Of a stretch of 64,000 nt of DNA, positions 37,305 through 50,500 are shown one piece after another; the stretch's first letter is position 1, and each line of letters opens with the position of its first letter. Under the pieces are notes generated by a model. That model was not told where the DNA came from. It made no database searches and saw only the letters and a list, made by a program, of their open reading frames with translations. The position numbers and the translations under genes are program-made. Source of the stretch: Nautilus pompilius (Eukaryota > Mollusca > Cephalopoda > Nautilida > Nautilidae); the NCBI GenBank assembly GCA_018389105.1, contig JACATO010000629.1:248001-312000 (forward strand). Reading direction: 5' to 3'.

Positions 37305-38444
37305 TATTATTATTATTATTTGTATCAGAAGCGTCGTGCCTGCGGTGTGCAGGTTGGAACGTGGGGAGGGCGGGTAGGTAGATCGGTTCCACGCGCTCGG
37401 CTGTTCATAGGTGAGTGCTTGTCATCCTTCCCCCTGTGAAAAGTCCGTTTGATACGGGTTGGCCAGTCACCCGAGTCCTTCCCTTAGGCGAGTGATCCCC
37501 TCCTCCCCCACCACCACCGATGCTCGTCTCAGAAAATGTGTTTGTGAGCTGTGCCAGGTATATCGGTAGGAGATCGAGAATGTACACCGTTAAGAGGTTC
37601 TTTACAGACGAAGCTAAAGCAAGAGCAACAGAACACGCCGTCCTGGGAAGAAGATGAGTGCTGTAGACTGCTGCCACTCCCCCCCCCTTCCATCATTAGA
37701 AGAAGAAGTGGGATTCGTATTTCGTTTGCATTTAAATATCGAAAATAAACTTATTTTTCATTAATCAGTGTGGTCTAAAGCACCATTAATCGACCATTGG
37801 TTCGCAGCACTGGACGAGCTGGCTTTAATCTTTTCCCCCCGCTGGTAAATGCGGTAAGGTAAATCAGTTGGTGTGGCCACTAAAGCCCCACGGCTTCTCC
37901 AAAGGATCTGTTGTGACCGAGAAGACGAGAAAATCCATCGGCTGTAAATGTGACCCTGACGTCTGTACTGAGCTGCTGCTCCTGTATTTCTACCTGGTTT
38001 TCGCATCAGACGGGGAAAAACTCTCTCCATCCTCTCTCCGGTTGCGGATCAGCCCCCCTGACAGGTTTCTTGCCGCAGATATAAATAGAGAATCTCTTGT
38101 TTATATTTGCCCCTATAGTTGAACAAAAACTGGCTACCTGTAAATTAGTATGCATTAACTATTTTTACTTCTCCGTTTGTGGATCCAATATTTTCTTCAG
38201 TGATTTCAAAGCATCTCGGGTATATAGTGGTATTCGCTAGCTTTGGTTAGAAATGTGATTTGGGGCAGAATGACTCGAAATTTTGGTTTCCAGCGGGGCT
38301 GACTGCTTCCTGACTAATTTACCAAGGGAGATAACTCTAAAAAAAAATAATAGTAGTTGGTTTACTTATTTTTGCTCTCTTTACACAAGAAAGTATTCAA
38401 AATTTCGGTTTTTATTAGTTTCATGATGCATGTGCAGATTGTGC

Positions 38445-38502
<58 letters not shown>

Positions 38503-41500
38503 TTCCCTCTCTCAGATTAATTTGCTTTTTCCCATCAGTTTCATTATTTTAGAAGTTTGTTGGACACTTTAGAACCTTACTTGGTTATGTCCCACTTGAA
38601 ACTTTCTCCTCTCTCTCAAAACTACCTGTTAAATTTGAATGGGTTTTCGTAACCTTATTCCAAGCAATATTTACTAAATAATACAATGTTAATATACAAA
38701 TGATATAGTTTAATTAGTTAGCAAGTTTTTTTTTTTAAATCTTTTCTACTTTTTTTTTTTTGTTTACCTGTCTTTACAAGGGAAACTACCCTGGCAATGT
38801 TGACTTCGGCAGGGAAATCTTTACTAGAATTTATATTTAGATGTGGGATGAGATGGGCACTCAGCCTTGGCATTTAAGTAAACCAACCACTGACGCCTAT
38901 TGCCCTAATCCTGTTCACTTTATTGATTAAAAAAAAAATTGTTTTCTTAATTCAGTAATCACAGAGCTGGCTATTTTATTATTGTATTTTTTAAATTACA
39001 TATTATTGAAAGATAAAATGCGCATTTTTGTTAATATGTATTTTCTAAAGAAATTTCTAAGAATGAAATGACTGTCACACAAAATTTAGCTGCTTTTGTC
39101 TCACCATAGTCCAGTGTTTCCAAAACTTTAGATCCCTGAGGCACACTTCCATCTAATTACTCTACTAGAACCCAGATATTGTATCATAATTTATTGTTAT
39201 ATAAAATGTATTCATGTTTGTAAAAAAAAAAAAGTACAGAATATTTCATTTTCAAAACTACCATATCAGTGCGAAATATGAGTTTTGTTTTGAGTACACA
39301 AAAGGTCAGATCTAGGACAAATTGGTGACAAACACACACACACACACCTCCTTTCTTGACAAAATTTGTTCTTTTTGTTTGTTAATGTTGAAAATCTGAG
39401 GTCACGAGTATGTTGTTGAAAATGGCATCAGCATGCCTTGCTTCTGATCACTGGATATTCTCTGTTGATAATTATTCAGAATTTATCTAGTGGAAGAACC
39501 ATGTTTCAGTTTAAGGTTGTGGTTTGTTTGAATGTCAGCTAATTGCTCTTGTTTTTCCAGTGACATTTTGGAAAATCTTTCAGGTGGTCACATAACAAAT
39601 GGATTGCATACCCAGTGGTACTGACTCACTGTGAGTGACTGAAAGTATTGGCTAATTTTATCTTGTAGAGATGAGAGCTGATCTTGAACTAATTATGATG
39701 TTACTTCCCTATTTGGATCAGCTACTGCAGCCAAATGAAGCATGGCTAATTGTTTATTTTTCAGTTGGGTTTTTTTAATCAAAATTCTGCTTAACATTGT
39801 ATTTTATTCTGTTAATTGATATTAACAGGTTTTGTTTTAACTCAAGTGACCAAAAACATCTGCTAAATAGGTTAGCTTTGCATACCACTCATTAATCATT
39901 TCATTTGCAAATTGACTTTTGTAGGTTAAGTAAATTAAAAATTTTTTGTGCTCATAGATTTTAGAGAGTGCCTTTTCTCTCAACAGCCATTGAACTTCTA
40001 TGCAAACTCATAAAGTGAACCCTTTTATTGTAGCAAAGGATTTTAAAAATCCATGTTTTCAGAGGATGAGATTTACAAAATGCACCATTTTTATTGCTCT
40101 TGAGTTCTACATTGCCACTATAATTATAATTTATCTTTGACACTGTCATCTTTAATAAATCTGACATAATTTAACAGTTGGCATTTTAGGCTTATGTCAG
40201 TCGACTTGTCTAATTGTAAAGGAAACTTCACTCAATTTGTCTGCAATATTACTTTTAATATCTGAAGACACATGGTTAATCCAATGACTAATAGTATTAT
40301 CTGATACTGGAACCTTTGATTTTATTTTCAGCATCATCACCTAACATAATTTTCACACTCTACAAATTGACAAAATTAGATTTTCAGCAATTATATGTGG
40401 TTCAGTTTGTTCTTTTTTTTTTTGTTTCTGTAAACTCAGCAACTTTATAACTTGCTAGTTGTGCCTTGTCAAAATTAGTAAATATTTTTCTCATTATTGT
40501 GAAATCAAGCAACAGCTAAAATAATCTATTTTTTTTATCTTAGCTAGATGGCCATGCTTAGTATTTAAGTGTCTTTTTAATGTACTGGAGCCCATACATT
40601 GATTACTTAGTTTATGTGAATTGAATACCCACATGGCTATCATTGTATTTACAGGAAGCCGTATCCTGTTCATCAAGTCTCAGACTATGGTCCTTATAAG
40701 ACATGTTCTGTACTTCATTTCTTGTTAATTTTTAGTTGTTGTAGTCTTGGCTTCAAATACACCTAAATTAATAGTGCAAATGAAAATATTTTTGGTGAAC
40801 AGTTACAATGTTGTTATTAAATTCTTTAAAGACGTATAACAAAACATGAAACAGATGTGAAATCTTCAATGAAAAATTTTTAAAAAACAAAGAAAACATG
40901 TTAGGTTAGTTTCCATCTGTGGCACAACAATTGGCTACTTGGGTGTCAGTGAGACACTATAAAGTTTTTAAATTTTGTTTGAATTTTTTATTATTAGTAA
41001 AAAGAACGGTCACAGACATTTTTGCTGCTCTGGTAGCACACCCTTGTGAATCACTGATCTGGTCTTTACTTAATAAAAACAAACTAAAATCCAAATACAA
41101 ATAAAAACAAATAAAAATTATTTTTTAATGAAGTAATTAGCACTTCATTTGGTAGCTTTAAGCATTTTCATTTTAAAAACATTTCAGTGTTCTCTTCTGA
41201 AAGATTTGTATAGTTTTCCAATCATGAAATTTGCAGTCCTTATTTCTGTTTGTAGTATATATATATATGTATGGATCTCCACTACAAAAATTCTAGGATC
41301 CGAGAAGAGATGAATAAGCAGTTATTTTGAATATTAATAGACATTTATGTTCAAATTCAAGTCAGGGATGGACAGCTCTGTTTGGTATATCTACCTAGTA
41401 TGCCAGCCAGCCTTGTGCATTTTCTCCAGGTACTCTGGTTTTCTCCCACTTCTTGAAATGAGGAGTTTTAGTTGGAATTTTAGGTTTATTAGCATATCGG

Positions 41501-44500
41501 GTACTTTCTGTGCTGGCCATAGTTTCTGGTGTAATGTACCCTCTTCTCTTTCCTGCCTGACTTGTGTTCCTGGTGACTAAAAGATCATTCAGCATTCAGA
41601 GTTGATGTTCTAGATGCTTTGCCAGGAGCATATTTGAAACTCGCGTGAGGGTAAATACAAACCTTAGTAGAATTTTGAACAATATAAAACAAACCTCTAA
41701 TTTATTTATCTGTTTTTTTGTGAATTTTTTTTTTTTAATTAAAAAAAAAGAATAAAATAAATTGCTAGTTTGGTTACATTTGTTAATTTCCTATTTTTTG
41801 AAATTGTATGTTGTGCAATTTCATGGTCAACTAAGTGCTTAACTTTACCATAATCACTGGTAATACACTGACTAGCTACAGTTTAATTTACATTTCAAAA
41901 TTGGTATTCTCACTAAAATGCACGTTTTAATAATAATTTTAATTTTAGCTGTATAAAGTTTTCCTTGGTGGAAGGACAGCCAAAAGGTGGCTAGAGAAGG
42001 AAGTGAGCTTCCATTATAAAAAATTTCTTTCTTATGTTCAGAAAAAATAAATTGCACATTACTGCATATTAATCAGTATTTTCCAGATATTATCAAGGTG
42101 GCATAAAAATCAACAAATGTTACATGCTTTTTGTGAATGCAATGTTGTGGTAAATTTTAATTTAAAATATAAAAAAAAAAAGTTTTTTAAAATATTTTTT
42201 TGTTTTTCAGAACTGCTATTTTGGTGGGCAAACATAAAAATAATTAAGTCTGTGATAGCAGTAAGAAAGGTGACAACATGGATGTGCCAAAATCTAATTC
42301 CCTGGACCTAGAAAACGATTGCGTAAACTCGTTGGACAAACATTACGACAGAATGGAGCCTGTGTCGAGGAGAGATAAGAGGAACAAGGATCGCCATCGA
42401 GCATCAAAGGAGCATTCTTTAGATCGGAAGAAACACCAACCACGGACATCAGTGAACATCATCAAGGAACAGTATGGAGAAAATCCGTCACTTTGTAAGC
42501 TCAGCGGCACAGACTCTGATGACAACATGGATATGGATATGATCAGAGAGAGGAGAGATAAAAAACGGAGAAATGGAAAGTTGAAAAAGTCCATCACAGC
42601 AACTAGAGCTACAGAACGCTATCAAAAGAAGACCGAAGATGTAAGTCTTGAGAAACTGATAATACCTGCTAACCCACGCAAGATCGACTCAGCTAATAGG
42701 TTTCTTTGTATAAGTTCTAAACCTGTGTATAACACAACTGAAGAACATCCAGACAAAACCACCTTGAAAAGGGGTCAGTCTGACCAGGTTGTGTTTTCTT
42801 CAGAACTTGACAGACACGGGTTTTACAAAAATTTTTCTGCATTGATACGGATGGGATCACAGAATAAAGAGCGTCGTGACAAGCAGTTGTCGCACTATGG
42901 GCGGCAAATGAGCTCAGAGCAGGAGAGGTGGCAGAATAAGTTAAATGACATACTCTGGTTAGAGCTGCAGGCTTGGTACTGGTCATGCTCACTGTATGAA
43001 CAAGACCAGCTGTTACTGAAAGAGAGAGAGAAAATACCTGCTGTTCTAAATGAAATCATGAGTTTTAAATTGGAGTTTAGTGATACAGCTGAACTGGCAA
43101 AAGTTTCTCTGCAGACCCATGCTGGAGTTGATTCTCGCCGAACTAGTACAGACTTTGGAGATCCTTTTCCATCTGAAGTCACGTTAACATTTCAGTCTTT
43201 CATGCTAACTCAGCAGACACTAAACTGTCAAAAAACAGCACTGAAATCTGTTATGGAGTTGCTCAGAAAACTGGATGAATGTGAGAAGTTGTTTCCCACA
43301 ACAAAGGCGCTAGGGAAGGCATATGAGATGTATACCAGTGAGGAATTTGTACATAGAGTGAATTCGTTGTATCTTTGGCTGAACATAACCCAGGAACTTT
43401 GCCACAAGATTCGGTTGTTGGGAAGAGTGTTAGGCTTGCAGCAAATGGAAGGTCTTAATTGGCCTTGGATCAAGGAAGAAAGTGATGATGAAAATCAAAT
43501 GACAGATGATGTAAACTGTGATAGGAAGTGGAGCATTCCGAAAATAAGGGAGCCCACCTCAGCCAGCATTCTAGAAGATGAAATTGCAGAAGACAACCTT
43601 AAAGAGGAATCTAACCAACAGCAAAATCATGAAGGTGGAAATGAAAAAAATGTAAAATTCCATCTGAGCGAGAGTGAAAGATCTTCACGAGCAACGAGCC
43701 CCTCTCCCTCAGAGGTGGTTGGGCCTGGTGGAGATGCATCACCATTAAAAATATTTGTTCATTCAAACTCACATTTGATTTTTTCTCGAGACTCTAGTGA
43801 AGTAAGTTTGGAAGACTATCCTAAGACTTCGATTTACCACCATTTTGTTGATGGTAGCTTGAAGAAGATGGGTATGCATAAGTTATTGTTGAGGCTACGC
43901 GACATTTTGAATTGCACTTTGCAGAGAGCTAAAGAAGCCTTGGAAAAGCCAAATCTGCCCATGACACATGCTGCTGCTTTAACCAAAGTAAGGGCATTTC
44001 TTTCCTTTTTTTTCTGCTTTATTTTCAATAACTTGCTGCTTTTTGTTGTTGATCTGATAGGATCATGAACACAATCTTTTTCAAGGGTTATTCAAAACTG
44101 GATCTAAGCCAGTTGTGTATTTAGATTTGTTGCTTTACATCAATAGTTATAGATTTTATATTCAAATTCTTACATCCGTCACTGGTAGGAAAGAAAACGA
44201 AAAAATATGATAAACGTTGAGCTGAGCTGTATGCTGAATACTACTTGGTGGGCCCACATCCTGATATTCAAGGTATAAGAATGTCTTGCAGCAGCAGTGC
44301 CCAATAATTTTTGCCTTTATTGAATTTTTGAGGTAGGGTTTGCATGTATAATTGTGGGTCCTTTTACTTCATAGGTCTTTCCATTTACATACACAAATTA
44401 AGAAGAAAAAACTGTAGGAATATGATGTTTCCAGGAAATGAAATGGATTGGTTAGTATAAAGAATTCTATCCACCTTCCTCTCTCCTCGAAAAGTTGATG

Positions 44501-47500
44501 GATCTAAGAGTTTAAATCTAACTTTGAGAAGTGTTGTGTCATTACTACAGATAACAGCTTATGAATAATAACATTGTTTATAAAAATTAATTTCAACCGT
44601 TGTAGAACGCTGCTAATATTTTTATAGTCTGCGACTTTGTTGTTTCCTTTTTTTTAAAAAATCCAGTCTCCGTGTGAGGAGAAAACAACTCAGGTGTATC
44701 AGACAGTCTACCCGCTTCCACAAGATTTGAAGAAGTATATAACATATTCCCGCAGCTCAAGCCTCACCGAAAAAGGCCCTTGGAGCAAACAGTTTATCGA
44801 AATGGGCCTGCCCTCTTTTCAGTCTAGTTACCTGTTTCTTCTCCGCGTGCTACTGGACGTTGTTCACGAGTGCCTCCGACTGCGACTAGAGCAGAGACCC
44901 AGGGGAGAGCCGTCATTTCTCAGCATAAGACAGGTTCATGGTTTTTTGTTTTTTTTAAATGTGCTACTTTGCTTGTTTTTTTTTCTTTTTCTTTTTATGG
45001 AACTTCACTATGAGATGAGCATATTTATAAAGAACTTAACAGCTTGAGAAACACTGCATCCACTTTTAAATAAAGGAATTAACTTTAAAATTGACAAAAT
45101 CTTGGTTTGCACTAGCCATGGGGGGTGTGTGTCTGTGTGTCTCTCTCATATATATATATATATAAAGGGAAATAGAGGTTTATTTTTATCCGATTCACCT
45201 GAATGAAGAAGAAGATAACTTTAATTTAAGGAAATACTTCACATTATAGGACATGATAGTGCTTTAAAACTTTATAGGTTTGTGTGAGGTAGGAGTAATG
45301 ATTCAAGTTTGGGTTCCAGAAGTCTTTATTGAATGTGTGGAAGAAGTTGCATTGTCTAACATGCATCTGTGTGATGATGTTTTGCAGCTGATTCGGGAGT
45401 GTAAGGAGGTGTTGCGTGGTGCTGTACTGGTGAAGCACTACTACCAGCACATGGTGTCAGCTGCAGTCTGTGATGATGAGATGGAGGACACATTTGCAAT
45501 GGACTTGGAGCAGTTCGATAAAGACATGAAAGAGATGCTGGAAGTATGTTCATTTGTTATTTTCTCTCTCTCTCTCTCTTAAAATTCTTATCTGCACCAG
45601 ACCTGAACTAAGGTAAACAGCTGACTTTCCAATTGATTTATTAATATCCTATATTTTGTTTTATTATGAAAATGTAATTTGTGATTAAAGTGCACAGGCA
45701 GTGAGTGTTTTCAGATAAATCCAGGAAAAAAACTCTTCCTTTTTTAAATCTCTTAGTCTTATTCCACTTTTCAAAGTTTATTTTTAATTTTGTGAACATG
45801 CTTTTATGAATCTTTGTTCAAAACATTTCACTATTTTTTAAAAAATGAATTACTTAGTGAAAGGAAAACATCTTTAGATAATTTACAGGGGAACTGAAAA
45901 AATACAGCAATTTTTTATAACCTTGCAATATTTACATTCTAGGTGATATAGATCTTTCCTCCTCTCTTTCTCATGGTTTTCCTATATTTTGAGAAATATA
46001 TTTTTTCATCAGAAACTTTAACCTTAACTGAAATCAAAATTTCTTACCTGATTCTCCCTTTTGAGTCTGGCCCCATCAGTTGTATGGACCATAAAATGTG
46101 TTGTTATTTACCAGCCAGGGTTAAGACATTCCAATGAAGTCCTCAATGATTCTTAGCTCAGCAGGTTTATTTTCATGGCCAGTTAACAATAAGGAAAGCC
46201 CATTTTCCACTGCTGGCTCTCTCTCAAAGTTTGCTACACACTGGTCTTTTGTTTCAGGTTTACTTCAGTTACCTCCAGATGTGGATGTCCATGTTGCAGA
46301 ACTTGAAGGAAGCCTCTCACAGCTTAAAAAACACACTGGACGATGAGTGGACTTTCACCAAGCAGATCTGTCCCTATGTGGTGGGTGGCGAGGCAGAAGC
46401 TGGCAAGAGGTTTAGGTGCGACTTAACTGAATAATTTGAAAGATTAACAGAACAGATAATACATGGGACAAAACCAGTCAGTGTGGGAGCAGGGGATAAT
46501 CTTTTAGATATAAATAAACCAGGTGAAACAACATCACTGAGAGTTGACTAGGAAATGAATAAACCATATCACAAAAATGATCAAAGCTGAAAGATTAATT
46601 AAATTATCTCTAGAAAGGGAGTTTAAAATAGTATCATTGAAGATTAAGTTTCAGTGCATCAAACCTAATGTGCTTCTGAGAATATTATATTTTATTTTCC
46701 TGGCTTGACATAACCTTTAACATGAATACCAAATTAATGAAGTCATAGTCTCTTCTCTTCTACATGTCTAATGTTGTGTCCTCTTTGGTAAACCTTTGCC
46801 TTGACTTTTGAGGTCTAAGGACATTTCACAGTAGTAAGCAAGAAGGGGCAAGGTATGGGCCATCAGTATGTGATGAAGCAACTTAGTTACCTGAGCAAGG
46901 TTGGAGGCCCTTGAGCAGTTGTCAATGTGCAAGCCAATCAAGAGTTACAGAACCTCTACCATGAATATCTGGAAAACCCTAACAACTATTTATTTTTAGA
47001 TGTGGGAAGAAACCCACGCACATTCAATGAAACTATGCCAGGGAAGTATACCAAACTGAGCTGTTTGCAATCAGGATTCAAACTTGGGCTCTCAATCTTG
47101 ACAGTCCAGTAGTCTATCCACTGGAATACTGGCTGCCCTTTATCATGTTTGTTTTTTTTTAACAACAACTTGGGTAATATTGCCATATGTTAGGGTTTTA
47201 TTAATTACTTTTTAAATTATTACTCATGCATTTAAAAGCACGTTTTCATCAAAGCTAATTTGTCAATTGTAGATAAATATTCTTTCCTTTGGTTCACAAA
47301 CAACAAAACAATCCAAAAACGTACTTTTAAAAATATGTATATATTCAACTTATATTTATCAGTGGGTTTCATAATAGGTTTAATTTTAGCTTTTGAGAAG
47401 AAAGGTAGATCCTATTTTGACAAGGTGATTTACAACTCTGATTGTCAGTTGGCTTCTTGTCCAAATCCAAACAAAGATGGATGTAAATAAAATATCATTT

Positions 47501-50500
47501 TGCCTTTACTTATATTGAGTTCTCCTTATTTGCAATGAGGGAGATGCACACTAGAATGAGTTTGCTGGTTACAGTTTGTTAGCATATCATTATTTTCATT
47601 AATGTTTAACCTAAAAACTACTAAGATACTACTTACATTTTTTGTTGTTTTTTTTTTTTTTAATTTTAAAAATTAGCTTTTAAAGTACCCACTATTTGCT
47701 GACTTTTTTTGGTGTCCATTACTTGGTTCTTGAAGATTCTTGAACAAATAATGACTGACAGATGATCAGTGGAATTACAATGGTGAAAAAATTAGTAAAT
47801 AAAAGGAAGAGATAATATGTTTAATTTGGGAGTAGAGCACAAGTCTTTGATCTTCAGATTAATGATTGCAGATCTATCTATTAGATTTCTTTGCATTGAT
47901 ATATCAATTGCATTGTTTTTCTATGCAGAAGAATTCAATTTCAAGAGAGAGGAGCAATTAAGTCTTGTGAATGGTGTGAAAGATGTCTCTGAAATTGACA
48001 GGTTTAGGTATAAGTGAGGCTAATATCAATATTAATCAATCCCACAATACACTTTGGTTGTGACATTGTGCTGGTACTCTGTAACTTATTGAAAATGCCA
48101 GTAACTGGTGTTTTTTTTTTTATTTTTTAAAAAAATGTAAAAACAGAGCTGTATTGACCACTTTTTATTTAATATTTTACATACATTTTAAAATTTTTTT
48201 TTTCAGTACTTTGGCTAGTGACTTCTTGAGTTCGATTGCAGATTTTCTAGAGACTGGAATTGATGACTACACCACAAACTTGTTTGATTTGGCCATTCGT
48301 GATGATGGCAACAGTGATAATACCAGTGGTAATGATAACGCCAATGACGAGTTTTACGACCAGTCTGATGTGGATGATAGTGAGAACTATGAGCGGCAAA
48401 ACGTGAGGTATGATTTTAAAGTGATTTATCAAGGGGTAGCCAGCCGTAGATTTCACAGACTGTCTTGAAAGAGAACTGCAACAAATGTATCATGCATTTT
48501 AAGCTTTCTATGCTATAGATGTGTATCACTGAGCAAAAGTTGAATACGAAGCCAGCGAAAGTTCAGAGTTTCCATAACTTATTATGTTTGGAAAAGTTTG
48601 TACTGTTATAAGGCAACACAAGAAAGTTTCAAAAACGTTAAAACTTTTATTGTTAGTGCATTCTTAGGTCTACTGGTCTTATCTTGGGAATGCTATTTTT
48701 TTAGCACTGTCTCCTGCTTGTACATGATATTTTGATATGAAATATTGGTCACTTAGTTTATTTTTTAATGAATACATAAAAATGATTGAACTATTTTGTT
48801 TGGCTATTTTAAAAATTATTTACAGTTGTGTGTAAGAAACTTAATTAAAACTGTTATTGTTGTGTTGTAGACCAGTCTCTAGATTGGAGAAGAGCCTGGT
48901 GATGGAGCATGGTGCTCTGCTTATCTTCTAAAAAGCATTGCCTACCCTACATTTTAGAGGCTCTGTACTTCGGATTTTGGTGGAGGAAGCTGAGTGCCTG
49001 GAGGAAACCCTTGTAACTGGCTGATGAAGAAGTGCAAGGAGAAACCATGCCAGAGAAGTACACCAAATCTAGCTGACTCAAACAGGGAATCAAACTTAAG
49101 CCATCAGCCTTAGCAGTTCAATAGGCTGACCATTGGGCCACTGGCTGCCATAGGAAAACTGTCAAGTAGATAAGATTTAGTTGGTATGTGTAAACTCAGA
49201 ACCTTGTTTTAACCACATTTTCCCAACTCTTTGCTAGGACTGTTAGGGATGGATCATCTCCCCTGTTCAGTCCTCATTCCTCGAGGGTACTGCAAGTGAT
49301 CTGTTGAAGTTGGTTTAAAGGTAGCACACAGCTGAAAAGTCAATCAGAAGCACCTTGATTGCATTTGAAAGTCAAAGTGTAGGCCATTTCTTTCCACTTC
49401 AATCTCTTGGCCATATGACCAGCTATAGCTGAACTACACGTGAAGATCAATCAGAAGCAGATTATACCAGCTTAAGATCTAATTGGTGTTTTAATAATAA
49501 AGATAACGTTAACTTAGACTTGCTTAGACTGTCTGTCTGAGATAATGTTCACCTCCAGAGGTTTACAGATCTGCCTTACCAATGGATATGCTGGTACTGA
49601 GAGGATTTGTTTTCTTTTTTAGAATTTGGGTAAATCAAAACATTTTTGCTTGTTTATTTAGCTCATTCATATTAAAGGATAACTTATGTAGAGTGAGTCA
49701 TCAAGAATACAAGACTTGTCAGTGCAACAAAACTATTTGGTTCTAGTAGACAAGCTATTACCAGTGTTGTTATAAAGATTATTCTAATTATTTCATTATA
49801 TTTATTACTTTGTCTCTTTTTAAAATTTTGAGCTCAGTGGATATGGACATTTTTGTGAATGTACTCTTATTTATTTACTTGAAATGGCTACATTCGTCTT
49901 GAGCATTAAATTTTTAAACATGAGTTTGTGGATGATCTTGCTTTCACACATACAAAATTACATACATCCGGCAGATTTGTTTTCAACAAAATAATATTTA
50001 ATTTACCAAATAATAATAATATGGAAGAATTAAAAATGGAGAGTTTGTATATTAACGTTCTAGATTTTTTGTTGTTGTTTTTTTAACTTCAAAATTTGAT
50101 AAAGGACACAATTCTGTATGTACATGGTTAGCTCCCTTTTCCCTATTCAGAAATTAAAACCAGTAAAAGAGAGATGTGCGTAGTGTGACTCTATTTGAGT
50201 AAGTAAATGGCAACAAAAAAAAAAACTTTTTAAAGAATAGTGGGTTGGTATGTTAGCCCAGATAGATTAGAAAAGGGGATAGGCTAACTGGTCTCTCTCT
50301 CTCTCTCTCTCTCATATATGTTTCTTTGTTTGTTGGTGGTGGTGGCAGTTTATTTATTTTTTAATATAAAATTGAACAATGACAAGAAATTTTGATCATA
50401 ACACTTGAATGGCATATGTTGTGTACTGCAGGCATGCCATACAGCAGTCATATCGTGACTTTAAAAACCTTTTCCGTGAAGCAAGGGAGAGGACATCAAA

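Larger units (their letters stand above)
36494..42261 (+). other. MAP3K4 intron 1
   Basis: About 5.7 kb. The first kilobase is still GC-rich. It holds (TTA)n arrays at 37275-37321 and 38446-38503, an old hAT element at 39112-41056 and a SINE at 41335-41600. No alternative first exon could be supported. Confidence 0.7.

Noticed and set aside
37085-37381. Plus-strand open frame with YSVVKQLGLVLDPDTGLFN in MAP3K4 intron 1
   Set aside because: Reads like protein at its start, but it runs into poly-Ile from a TTA microsatellite and no splice-supported link or family was found.
40494-40676. A zinc-finger gene on the minus strand
   Set aside because: The LKRHLNTKH motif belongs to the BED finger of an old hAT transposase, supported by further hAT pieces and ends nearby.
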